Assembly (NCBI GenBank): GCA_021324435.1
Contig: JAJPIZ010000025.1
Coordinates: 1 to 64,000, forward strand
Source of the DNA: Anaerolineae bacterium
Lineage (GTDB): Bacteria; Chloroflexota; Anaerolineae; Anaerolineales; Villigracilaceae
DNA: 64,000 nucleotides
Direction of reading: 5' to 3'
Part shown: positions 44,509 through 51,722 of the stretch, in pieces
Layout: each line of letters starts with the position of its first letter
Position numbering within the stretch: position 1 is the stretch's first letter
The notes under the pieces: model-generated
Database searches by the model: none
What the model saw: only the letters and a program-made list of their open reading frames with translations
What the model was told of the DNA's origin: nothing
Made by a program: the position numbers and the translations under genes

Positions 44509-44781
44509 ATGGCCGTTCTAAAAGTCGGTGCGTTGATGCGATACTACATCAATAACCAGCCGCAAGCCGTTGTGCATGGCGCGACGGTGCTTGAGGCTTT
44601 GCAGGACGCTGTTACTCGGTATCCTGCGCTCAAGTTTCATGTTTTTGATTCGAATGGTAAGATACGCCGCCATATCAACATCTTTGTCAACAGTCAAAAC
44701 ATTCGAGATTTAAAAGGCCTGAAGACCAAAATCAACGAAGATGATCAAATTATGTTGCTGGCCTCGATCTCGGGTGGGTGA
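44509..44781 (+). CDS. Ubiquitin-like sulfur carrier protein (MoaD/ThiS/CysO fold)
   Basis: 90 residues ending in the free Gly-Gly that is adenylated and thiocarboxylated in this family (SISGG). Core: NNQPQAVVHGATVLEALQDAVTRYPAL, HINIFVNSQNIRDLKGLKTKINEDDQIMLLASISGG, close in pattern to mycobacterial CysO and to MoaD. It probably carries sulfur for the CysM-like enzyme encoded next. The -10 box TACAAT (44497-44502) ends 6 nt before the ATG and no ribosome site is visible, suggesting a leaderless mRNA. Another carrier of the same fold is encoded at 46902. Confidence 0.85.
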   Translation: MAVLKVGALMRYYINNQPQAVVHGATVLEALQDAVTRYPALKFHVFDSNGKIRRHINIFVNSQNIRDLKGLKTKINEDDQIMLLASISGG

Positions 44782-44866
44782 GAATTCAATTAGTTTTTTT
44801 ACCGTTAATCTTGACAAATCTGGCAAATTTTGTAGAATATCTATCATAAATATCTAGGAAATTCCA

Positions 44867-44911
44867 ATGATGATTACTAACTATTGCTTGTGTCTGAGGC
44901 GGGGCTCGTAA
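44867..44911 (+). CDS. Putative cysteine leader peptide MMITNYCLCLRRGS
   Basis: A 14-codon reading frame with an AGGAA ribosome site 6 nt before its first ATG. It contains two Cys codons (C7 and C9) followed by LRRGS, the makeup expected of an attenuator leader that senses cysteinyl-tRNA. The frame's 3' end overlaps the 5' arm of a hairpin (44896-44902 with 44914-44920). It lies 130 nt before the cysM-like gene, and a terminator-type hairpin follows it. Confidence 0.6.
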   Translation: MMITNYCLCLRRGS

Positions 44912-45031
44912 CGCCGCCTCTTCAAGAAGCCGATAGCCAACGAACTTGAAGGACGGTGTGCGACTCCGCATTCGAAACAAATCGAATCGCGCGACGCCTG
45001 CACGCGTCCTTTTTGTTTTCGTTGGCTTTTT
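44896..45031 (+). promoter_or_regulatory. Candidate transcription attenuator upstream of cysM
   Basis: Three pairings are visible. GAGGCGG/CCGCCTC (44896-44902 with 44914-44920) covers the leader's last codons. TTCAAG/CTTGAA (44921-44926 with 44945-44950) encloses AGCCAACGAA (44935-44944). That segment can instead pair with TTCGTTGGCT (45018-45027), with an inner AAGGACG/CGTCCTT stem, and a T run follows directly. The second and third structures exclude each other, as in Trp- or His-type attenuation. Confidence 0.55.
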
Positions 45032-45043
45032 GTTTGGAGATTC

Positions 45044-45988
45044 ATGACACTGACGCAAATACCCAAAATCCAATTCAATGAAACGACAGGACTCGAATCT
45101 TTGGTGGGGAACACGCCTCTGCTTCCGCTTCATCGCGTGACCCGAAACCTGCCGCGCCAAATTCAGGTCTTTGCCAAGGCTGAATGGTTCAACCCGGGCG
45201 GCTCTGTCAAGGACCGGCCCGCGCTCAACATTATTCGCGCGGCCCTCGACAGCGGCGAACTTACATCCGGCAAACGTTTGCTTGACTCAACATCGGGCAA
45301 CATGGGCATTTCGTATGCAACCTTCGGCGCGGCGCTGGGAATCTCGGTGACGCTCTGCGTTCCTGCCAACGCCAGCCCGGAGCGGATCACGATCTTACGG
45401 GCCCTCGGTGCCGAGATCATATTGACCGATCCATCCGAAGGCTCGGATGGCGCGATTTTGAAAGCGCGCGAAATGGCCGCTGAAAAGCCAGACTTGTATT
45501 GGTATGCCAATCAATACAACAACCCGGCCAATTGGCAGGCGCATTATCAAACCACCGGCCCCGAAATTCTGAATCAAGCGAATGAGAAGGTCACTCACTT
45601 TGTGGCCGGGCTTGGGACGTCAGGTACGTTGATGGGAACAGGCCGTTACTTGCGCGAGCAATTGCCTACCGTAAAGATCATCGCCTTTCAACCGGATGCG
45701 CCCTTTCACGGACTCGAAGGACTCAAACACATGCCGTCCGCGATCAAACCCGGGATTTATGATCCGTCTTTTGCGGACGAAACGCTCGAGGTGCGGACTG
45801 AGGCGGCGCACGAAATGGTTCGTCGCTTGGCGCGCGAAGAAGGTTTGTTCGTTGGAATCTCATCCGGCGCGGCGATGGTCGCGGCGTTGAAAGTCGCGGA
45901 AGAATTAAAGGAAGGCGTCGTCGTCACAATCTTCCCCGATGCGGGCTACAAGTATTTGAGCGACAAGGCCCTGTGGGAGGGAAAGTGA
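45044..45988 (+). CDS. cysM: Cysteine synthase, CysM-like (PLP enzyme)
   Basis: 314 residues. PLP-binding Lys in NPGGSVKDRPALNII, phosphate loop STSGNMGIS, AGLGTSGTLMGTGR, and the C-terminal ISSGAAMVAAL with GYKYLSDKALW, close to M. tuberculosis CysM, which uses O-phosphoserine and a thiocarboxylated carrier. Two carrier genes and a JAMM peptidase lie around it, so the same carrier-based route is likely. It starts after a putative leader peptide and attenuator, with GGAG before the ATG. Its stop codon overlaps the GTG start of the peptidase gene. Confidence 0.9.
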   Translation: MTLTQIPKIQFNETTGLESLVGNTPLLPLHRVTRNLPRQIQVFAKAEWFNPGGSVKDRPALNIIRAALDSGELTSGKRLLDSTSGNMGISYATFGAALGISVTLCVPANASPERITILRALGAEIILTDPSEGSDGAILKAREMAAEKPDLYWYANQYNNPANWQAHYQTTGPEILNQANEKVTHFVAGLGTSGTLMGTGRYLREQLPTVKIIAFQPDAPFHGLEGLKHMPSAIKPGIYDPSFADETLEVRTEAAHEMVRRLAREEGLFVGISSGAAMVAALKVAEELKEGVVVTIFPDAGYKYLSDKALWEGK

Positions 45989-46422
45989 CCCTGCGACTTT
46001 CCAAAGATGTCCTGAGTCAAATTCACTTGCATGGCGAGCAGGCTTATCCGGAAGAAGGCGCCGGTTTTTTGCTTGGCGCAGATGAAGCGGAGCGCGTAGT
46101 GCAGGCCATCTTCCCGCTGTCGAATTCGCGCGAAGACGCGGCGCGGCACAATCGTTATTTGATCACGCCTCAAGATTATTTGAAGGCTGAGATGGAAGCA
46201 GATCGCCTGAATCTGAGTCTGATCGGTGTATTCCACTCGCATCCCGATCATCCGAATCGTCCCTCGGAATTTGATCGCGAGTGGGCACAACCATTTTTCT
46301 CATACATCATCACGAGCGTGCAATCTGGCAAAGCTGTTGAGAGTCGCTCGTGGCGACTGATCGAAGATCGTTCACAGTTCGTGGAAGAGAAAATTCATAT
46401 TACATCACCCGTGTCACCCTGA
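45985..46422 (+). CDS. mec: JAMM/MPN zinc metallopeptidase (Mec-like)
   Basis: 145 residues. The JAMM metal site is HSHPDHPNRPSEFD, with the upstream catalytic Glu in PEEGAGFLLG, the layout of M. tuberculosis Mec, which frees cysteine from CysO-Cys. The GTG start (45985) overlaps the cysM stop (GTGA), with AGGGAAA ahead, so both are translationally coupled. The last residues SPVSP and the stop codon come from a palindromic repeat. The same enzyme class could also trim residues after Gly-Gly on the tailed carrier at 46902. Confidence 0.88.
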   Translation: MTLRLSKDVLSQIHLHGEQAYPEEGAGFLLGADEAERVVQAIFPLSNSREDAARHNRYLITPQDYLKAEMEADRLNLSLIGVFHSHPDHPNRPSEFDREWAQPFFSYIITSVQSGKAVESRSWRLIEDRSQFVEEKIHITSPVSP

Positions 46423-46497
46423 GCGTAGCGAAGGGTCTTGCCTGTTAGATATTAGACTCTTCGGTCGCCTGCGAAATGGCTCCCTCAGAGTGACACA
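46411..46497. repeat. Palindromic repeat, family F (copy 2), at the mec stop codon
   Basis: GTGTCACCCTGAGCGTAGCGAAGGGTCT on the left and AGACTCTTCGG...CTCAGAGTGACAC on the right form an inverted repeat that supplies the end and the stop codon of the JAMM gene. Related to 22785-22860. Confidence 0.65.
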
Positions 46498-46514
46498 ATA
46501 AGAAGGAGTTTCAA

Positions 46515-46820
46515 ATGTCTCTATATTTCGTTCGCCATCAGCACTGTCCGGAAACCTGCCCGGCCAAGGATCCTGAAATGGGCCAGATGCTGGTCCAGCA
46601 TGTGGATAAGAAAAATGCACGCAAGTTCGGCGTGGATATTCTCGGCGATGCTGTGATTGATGGTCAGCACACTTTTGTGTTGATCGTCGAGGCGGAAGAC
46701 AAACAATATATTGAGAATTTCATGCAACCATTCTCGCAGGCCGGCTCGGTCGAGATTCTCTCCGCTTCGACGTGTGAGGCGGTTGCCGAGCGGCAGGGTT
46801 GTGACCCTGTCCCGGCCTAG
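46515..46820 (+). CDS. Small Cys/His-rich protein of the cysteine locus
   Basis: 101 residues with an AAGGAG ribosome site. The start YFVRHQHCPETCPAKDPEMGQMLVQHV has paired Cys and His residues; the middle (GVDILGDAVIDGQHTFVLIVEAEDKQYIENFMQPFSQAGSVEILSASTCEAV) looks like a ferredoxin-like alpha/beta fold. I know similar short proteins only as uncharacterised. Its position between the peptidase and the second carrier suggests a role in sulfur handling, perhaps metal or thiol binding, but this is inference. It shares a loose pattern with the protein at 4065-4325. Confidence 0.7.
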   Translation: MSLYFVRHQHCPETCPAKDPEMGQMLVQHVDKKNARKFGVDILGDAVIDGQHTFVLIVEAEDKQYIENFMQPFSQAGSVEILSASTCEAVAERQGCDPVPA

Positions 46821-46901
46821 GCTGTTGAAATGTGGCTGGGTGAAGGATAAAATAGATTCAACCTTCACCCAGCCTGAAATCATGGCTTGAAGAGGTTTAT
46901 T

Positions 46902-47219
46902 GTGGCAACGTTAAAAATACCAACGCCTTTGCGAAGTTACACAAACGGGCTGGCCGAGGTCTCCGTGCGCGGCGCGAGCATCGCGGAAGCGATGGCTGAC
47001 CTGACGCAGAAATTTCCCGCGTTGAAGCCGCATCTTTACAGCGGCGACGGAGAACTGCGCCCGTTTGTGAATCTGTTCGTCGGCGAAAACAACATCAAGG
47101 ATTTGCAGGGACTGGACACTCCGCTGGATGAAAATGCGCGCGTGATTCTGATCCCTTCGATTGCTGGTGGAAAAGAAATTAAACACGAAGGGCACAATGG
47201 TCACGAAGGAAGAAAGTGA
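46902..47219 (+). CDS. CysO-like sulfur carrier with a C-terminal extension past Gly-Gly
   Basis: 105 residues. The body matches CysO (TLKIPTPLRSYTNG, FVNLFVGENNIKDLQGLDTPLDENARVILIPSIAGG). Gly-Gly is at residues 89-90 (47166-47171), where CysO normally ends. Here 15 more residues follow (KEIKHEGHNGHEGRK), encoded by an inverted repeat of family E. Adenylation of carriers requires an exposed Gly-Gly, so the tail must be removed first or the protein is inactive. The JAMM peptidase encoded just upstream is a candidate for trimming. GTG 46902 is chosen for the GAGG site and the family start. Confidence 0.85.
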   Translation: MATLKIPTPLRSYTNGLAEVSVRGASIAEAMADLTQKFPALKPHLYSGDGELRPFVNLFVGENNIKDLQGLDTPLDENARVILIPSIAGGKEIKHEGHNGHEGRK

Positions 47220-47259
47220 GTCAAGATTTTTAACCTTTGTGTACTTCGTGTCCTTTGTG
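47184..47259. repeat. Dispersed inverted repeat, family E (copy 2), at the end of the carrier gene
   Basis: The left arm (47184-47209, CACGAAGGGCACAATGG...) and right arm (47234-47259, ...TTCGTGTCCTTTGTG) pair imperfectly. The left arm is translated as the tail of the carrier protein. Confidence 0.7.
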
Positions 47260-47280
47260 ATGAAAAAGTGAGAGAGAGAT

Positions 47281-48432
47281 ATGCTTCCTGGTTTAACTCG
47301 TGATGAAATTTTGCGCTACTCGCGCCATCTTTTGATTCCCGAAGTGGGTCTTGAAGGCCAGCGCAAATTGAAAGGCTCGTCGGCGCTCATCATTGGCACG
47401 GGCGGGCTGGGGTCGCCGGTCGCGTTGTATTTGGCGGCGGCCGGCATCGGTCGCATCGGACTCGTGGATTACGATGTGGTCGATTCGTCGAATCTGCAAC
47501 GTCAGGTGATCCATGGAACATCCACGGTCGGCAAATTGAAAGTCGAAAGCGCGAAGGCAAAACTTGTGGATTTGAATCCTGATATCGAAGTGGATGTGTA
47601 TAATGAGCCGTTCACTTCGGAAAATGCCATGCGCATCGCGCGGGACTATGATATTTTGCTCGACGGAACCGACAATTTCCCAACCCGCTACTTGACCAAC
47701 GACGTGGCTGTGTTTCTCGGCAAGCCGAATGTGTATGCCTCGATCTATCGTTTCGATGGACAGGTCAGTGTCTTCTATGCAAAGGAAGGCCCGTGCTATC
47801 GCTGTCTCTTCCCCGAGCCGCCTCCGCCGGGACTGGTCCCTTCATGTGCGGAGGGCGGCGTGCTCGGCGTTTTGCCCGGCACAATTGGAACGATCCAGGC
47901 GACCGAGGCGCTGAAAGTTTTGCTCGGCATCGGCGAGCCGCTGATCGGAAAACTCCTGCTTTACAACGCGCTCGACATGTCGTTCGATTTTGTGAAGTTG
48001 AAGAAGAATCCCAATTGCCGCGTATGCGGACCGAACGCTGACATCAAAGAGTTGATAGATTACGAAGAATTTTGCGGCGTCCCCAGCCATGACCACGACG
48101 AAGGATCGGCTGGCGCAGGCTGGGACATCACCGCGCCCGAACTCGCCGCGCGGCTCAAGCAGAATCATTTGAAATTGCTGGACGTCCGTGAGCCGCATGA
48201 GTTGGAGATTTCGGCTTTGCCAAATGCAGTTAATATTCCGCTGGGAACGTTGGCGGCGCGGCTTTCTGAGCTCGACTCAGCAGAAGACATGGTCGTGTTC
48301 TGCAAATCAGGGACTCGCTCCGCGCGGGCGCTGGAATTATTGGCCAGCGCTGGATTCAAGAAAGTGAAGAATCTGAAAGGCGGCATCAACGCCTGGGCAA
48401 GAGAAGTGGATACCAGTCTGCCGATTTATTAG
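47281..48432 (+). CDS. MoeB/ThiF-type activating enzyme fused to rhodanese (MoeZ-like)
   Basis: 383 residues. The E1-like domain (about 1-260) has the ATP loop GTGGLGSPVALYLAAAGIG, the DNFPTRY substrate segment, the CxxC zinc pairs (CYRCLFPEP; NCRVCG) and the adenylation Arg/Asp set. A rhodanese domain (about 285-380) carries the active Cys in VVFCKSGTRSARAL. This fusion adenylates a Gly-Gly carrier and then transfers sulfur to it, as MoeZ does for CysO. It follows the tailed carrier directly. GAGAGAG lies before the ATG. Confidence 0.93.
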   Translation: MLPGLTRDEILRYSRHLLIPEVGLEGQRKLKGSSALIIGTGGLGSPVALYLAAAGIGRIGLVDYDVVDSSNLQRQVIHGTSTVGKLKVESAKAKLVDLNPDIEVDVYNEPFTSENAMRIARDYDILLDGTDNFPTRYLTNDVAVFLGKPNVYASIYRFDGQVSVFYAKEGPCYRCLFPEPPPPGLVPSCAEGGVLGVLPGTIGTIQATEALKVLLGIGEPLIGKLLLYNALDMSFDFVKLKKNPNCRVCGPNADIKELIDYEEFCGVPSHDHDEGSAGAGWDITAPELAARLKQNHLKLLDVREPHELEISALPNAVNIPLGTLAARLSELDSAEDMVVFCKSGTRSARALELLASAGFKKVKNLKGGINAWAREVDTSLPIY

Positions 48433-48450
48433 GTCTTTGGAAAACAATGC

Positions 48451-48483
48451 AACTCCCGTCGAAGTTACCGGCGGGAGTTTTTT
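48451..48483 (+). terminator. Terminator after the MoeZ-like gene
   Basis: AACTCCCG (48451-48458) pairs with CGGGAGTT (48472-48479), followed by TTTT. Confidence 0.65.
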
Positions 48484-48545
48484 GATGAGTTCATGCCCGC
48501 TTGTAGCAGCTCGCTGGTAAAATTGCCCCAGCCAAAGGAGAATGA

Positions 48546-49958
48546 ATGACAGGTCTGCCCGTTTCTGAAACAAAACGAGTTTACGATAATATATTGGGGG
48601 CCATCGGTCAAACACCGCTGGTCAGGTTGGGGAGGATTGCCCACGATCTGCCGTGTCCACTATACGCGAAACTGGAATTGCTGAATCCCGGCGGCTCGAC
48701 CAAAGACCGCGTCGGGCTGAACATCATCGAGCAGGCCGAGAAGCGCGGCGAACTCAAGCCGGGTGGGACGGTGGTTGAGGCTACATCGGGCAACACCGGT
48801 GTGGGTTTGGCCATCGCCGCGGCACTCAAAGGTTATAAAACGATCTTCGTGATGCCCGATAAAATGTCCAATGAGAAGATTCAATTGTTGCGGTCGTATG
48901 GAGCAAAGGTCGTCATTACGCCCACCGCAGTCGCGCCGGAAGACCCGCGCTCGTATTATGAAGTTGCGAAACGCTTTGCGCGCGAAACTCCCAATGCAAT
49001 TTTGGCAAATCAATATCACAACCCCGATAATCCTCAAACCCACGTAATGACCACCGGCCCTGAGATTTGGGATCAGACTGACGGGAAAGTCACGGATGTC
49101 ATCATCGGCATGGGCACTGGCGGGACCATCTCTGGAATTGGGCGTTATCTCAAATCGAAGAATCCAAAAGTCTGCATTGTTGGCGTGGATATTGAAGGTT
49201 CGATCCTTTATGAAATCTGGAAAAACAAGGGGAAAATTCCTGAAGGTGCATATCCCAAGACCTACAAGGTGGAGGGGATCGGTGAGGATTTTCTCCCATC
49301 CACCACGGATATCAACGTAGTGGATGAAATTGTGCGCGTCAATGACCGCGAGTCTTTTTTGTGGGCGCGTCAACTGGTGCGGCAGGAGGGAATTTTTGCA
49401 GGCGGTTCGTCTGGGTCCGCGCTGGCCGGCGCGATGAAATATTGCCGCAATCTCGGAGCGGACCGATTGGCAGTGGTGATCTTCCCCGATAGCGGCTCGC
49501 GCTATCTTTCAAAGTTCTATGATAACAAATGGATGCGCGAGAACGGCTTCCTCGAAATGGAATTTGGCGAAGTTACGCTTGGCGATTTACTGTTGGCGAA
49601 ACAAAATAAAGTGTTGTACACGGCTACATTGGGGGACTCCATGCGCAAAGTCATGGCGATGATGCGTCAGAACGCGATCTCGCAAATGCCGGTGCTCAAA
49701 TCGGATGGCTCGTTGGCCGGGACCATCGAAGAAGTAGACTTGCTGAATCATATGTTGGATGGTCATCGTCACAGTCACGATGAGCCGATTGATTCGCTTG
49801 TGCAGGAAGCCAAAGGCGTTTTTCCGCCCGATACACCTCTTGATAATGCAATGTCAACGTTGACGCAGGGCTTTGCGTTGATCGTAGTGGATGGCAATAA
49901 GCCTACTGGAATCCTGACGAAGATTGATGTGCTGGACTATGTAGCAGGGAAAATCTAG
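48546..49958 (+). CDS. Cystathionine beta-synthase-like enzyme with CBS domain pair
   Basis: 470 residues. The PLP domain (1-330) has GGSTKDRVGLNII (Lys), ATSGNTGVGLAIA, GMGTGGTISGIGRYLK and GGSSGSALAGAMKYC. Two CBS domains follow (about 345-465; MRKVMAMMRQNAISQMPVLKSDGSLAGTIEE, ...GFALIVVDGNKPTGILTKIDVLDY). This is the organisation of cystathionine beta-synthase; in bacteria similar proteins also act as cysteine synthase, and the CBS pair usually senses an adenosyl ligand. GGAGA is at 7 nt before the ATG. It ends the cysteine locus and begins after a terminator, so it has its own promoter (TAAAAT near 48515). Confidence 0.92.
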   Translation: MTGLPVSETKRVYDNILGAIGQTPLVRLGRIAHDLPCPLYAKLELLNPGGSTKDRVGLNIIEQAEKRGELKPGGTVVEATSGNTGVGLAIAAALKGYKTIFVMPDKMSNEKIQLLRSYGAKVVITPTAVAPEDPRSYYEVAKRFARETPNAILANQYHNPDNPQTHVMTTGPEIWDQTDGKVTDVIIGMGTGGTISGIGRYLKSKNPKVCIVGVDIEGSILYEIWKNKGKIPEGAYPKTYKVEGIGEDFLPSTTDINVVDEIVRVNDRESFLWARQLVRQEGIFAGGSSGSALAGAMKYCRNLGADRLAVVIFPDSGSRYLSKFYDNKWMRENGFLEMEFGEVTLGDLLLAKQNKVLYTATLGDSMRKVMAMMRQNAISQMPVLKSDGSLAGTIEEVDLLNHMLDGHRHSHDEPIDSLVQEAKGVFPPDTPLDNAMSTLTQGFALIVVDGNKPTGILTKIDVLDYVAGKI

Positions 49959-50013
49959 AATTGCCTTGATCTTTGCTGAGATCAGCGGAAAGATTTTTAT
50001 TCATTGAAAAGAC

Positions 50014-50041
50014 TTGACTAGAACTAATGTTCTGATAAAAT
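50014..50041 (+). promoter_or_regulatory. Promoter of the DUF1761 gene containing a GAAC-N4-GTTC operator
   Basis: TTGACT (50014-50019) and TAAAAT (50036-50041) with a 16-nt spacer. The spacer holds GAACTAATGTTC (50021-50032), a perfect match to the GAAC-N4-GTTC LexA box of Gram-positive bacteria and possibly Chloroflexota. A bound repressor would block RNA polymerase. Confidence 0.55.
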
Positions 50042-50086
50042 AGAAAGTGATCGGCGCGCCGATCCAATTCGCCAAAGGAGGCTCGA

Positions 50087-50509
50087 ATGGATTTCTCAAG
50101 CATTAACTGGTTAGGTGTGATTGTCTGCGTTGTGGCTTCCATGATCGTGGGTTCCATCTGGTTTAGCCGCAAAACATTTTTCCCAATGTGGTGGAAGGCA
50201 ATTGGAAAATCAGAAGAGGATGGCCCAGGTTCACAAAACATGGGAATGCTTTGGGGGTTGACCATCCTGGCTTCGTTTGTACAAGCCATCTTCATGTCTC
50301 TCATGGTCAATGCAATGGGGAGCATGACAGGTGGCCACACACTCGTGTCCGGCGCGCTGGCCGGTTTTTTCTTGTGGCTGGGCTTTGTTGCGCCCTCCAG
50401 TTTGACCAACAAATTGTTTGCGAACCAACTGACCGCATGGATGCTTGAAGCAGGCAACCATCTGGTCACGTTCGTCTTGATGGGCGCGATCCTGGGCGCG
50501 TGGCATTAG
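50087..50509 (+). CDS. DUF1761 family membrane protein
   Basis: 140 residues with four hydrophobic helices: INWLGVIVCVVASMIVGSIWF, WGLTILASFVQAIFMSLMVNAMG, LVSGALAGFFLWLGFVAPSSLTNKLF, and NHLVTFVLMGAILGAWH. The pattern WLGFVAPSS with Trp and Asn/Lys behind it is characteristic of DUF1761. AAAGGAGG precedes the ATG. A GAAC-N4-GTTC palindrome in its promoter suggests repression by LexA or a similar regulator. No function is known. Confidence 0.85.
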   Translation: MDFSSINWLGVIVCVVASMIVGSIWFSRKTFFPMWWKAIGKSEEDGPGSQNMGMLWGLTILASFVQAIFMSLMVNAMGSMTGGHTLVSGALAGFFLWLGFVAPSSLTNKLFANQLTAWMLEAGNHLVTFVLMGAILGAWH

Positions 50510-50524
50510 ACATTTAACGTAATT

Positions 50525-50569
50525 CGTAATGCGTGATACGCAATTGCAGTTTACGTATCACGCATTACG
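50525..50569. repeat. Inverted repeat, family C (copy 2), before alr
   Basis: CGTAATGCGTGATACG (50525-50540) and CGTATCACGCATTACG (50554-50569) form a perfect 16-bp stem with a 13-nt loop, followed by TTTT. It may also terminate the DUF1761 transcript. Confidence 0.8.
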
Positions 50570-50584
50570 TTTTAAAATGGTTGT

Positions 50585-51679
50585 ATGCGCCCAACCTACC
50601 TTGAAGTCAATTTGCCTCGCCTGAAACAAAATCTTGAGAATATTCGCGTCCATGTCGCGCCAGCGAAAGTGATGGCCGTGGTCAAAGCCAATGCATATGG
50701 GCACGGTGTGGATGAGGTCGCGCCGTACATTGCGCCGTACGCGGATTATCTGGGCGTGGCGATTCTTGAAGAAGGAATCCGTTTGCGCGAACTCGGGATT
50801 GATAAACCGATTCTTGTGATGGGCGGGACTCTGCCTGAACAGATTCCGCAATTCTTTCAATATGATTTAACCCTCGCCGCGTCTTCATTGGACCTTTTGC
50901 TGGCCGCCGAACAAATGGCGTCCTCAACCCGCAAGCGTCTCAAAGTTCATCTCAAAATTGATACTGGCATGGAACGCATTGGTGTTCACGAATATGAAGC
51001 CGAACCATTCATCGAAAAATCTCTGGCGTGTAGCCACTTGAACATTGAAGGAATCTTTTCTCACTTCGCAAATTCAGAAGCGCGTGATCTCACTCACGCA
51101 AAATTGCAGTTGGAACGATTCAATGATGTCCTGCATATTTACGAAAAGCGGAGCGCGCCGCGTCCGCCGATTCGTCACATGGCGAACTCCGGTGCGATTT
51201 TGAATCTGCCTGAGAGTCATTTCGATATGGTGCGACCAGGCGTTATGTTTTATGGAGTCTATCCTGGGCGCGACGCACAACGAACAGTTGAGGTGAAGCC
51301 CGCGTTGACTTGGCGCTCGAAAGTGGTGTACTCCAAAATCACCAAGCCCGGGCGGCCGGTCAGTTATGGGTCGTTGTGGCAGGCCGAGGGTCCCGTGCGA
51401 ATCGTGACGATCCCATGTGGATACGCGGATGGATATTTTCGTCGCATGACCAATCAGGCGCGTGTTGTCATCAAAGAAAAAATATATCCACAAGTCGGAC
51501 GCATCTGCATGGATCAATTTATGGTCAACGTTGGAGACGATGATGTAAGGGTCGGCGATGAGGTGATTTTGTTAGGGGACGGGATCACTGCCGAGGATCT
51601 CGCCGAATGGGCCGGCACGAATGAATATGAAGTGATGACCAACATCAGCGCGCGGGTGCCGCGGGTCTTCATCAAGTAG
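50585..51679 (+). CDS. alr: Alanine racemase
   Basis: Supplies D-alanine for peptidoglycan. 364 residues. PLP Lys in VMAVVKANAYGHG (about residue 38), RPGVMFYGVYPG, the second catalytic Tyr in CGYADGYFRR, and VGRICMDQFMVNV. The -10 box TAAAAT (50573-50578) ends 6 nt before the ATG and there is no ribosome site, so the transcript looks leaderless. It is upstream of lspA and rluD in a compact run of genes, though the spacing to lspA (43 nt) leaves room for a separate promoter (TACAAT near 51685). Confidence 0.95.
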   Translation: MRPTYLEVNLPRLKQNLENIRVHVAPAKVMAVVKANAYGHGVDEVAPYIAPYADYLGVAILEEGIRLRELGIDKPILVMGGTLPEQIPQFFQYDLTLAASSLDLLLAAEQMASSTRKRLKVHLKIDTGMERIGVHEYEAEPFIEKSLACSHLNIEGIFSHFANSEARDLTHAKLQLERFNDVLHIYEKRSAPRPPIRHMANSGAILNLPESHFDMVRPGVMFYGVYPGRDAQRTVEVKPALTWRSKVVYSKITKPGRPVSYGSLWQAEGPVRIVTIPCGYADGYFRRMTNQARVVIKEKIYPQVGRICMDQFMVNVGDDDVRVGDEVILLGDGITAEDLAEWAGTNEYEVMTNISARVPRVFIK

Positions 51680-51722
51680 TGGGGTACAATAGGGCGCGCA
51701 AATTTTTCGTTGAGGTGTACAT

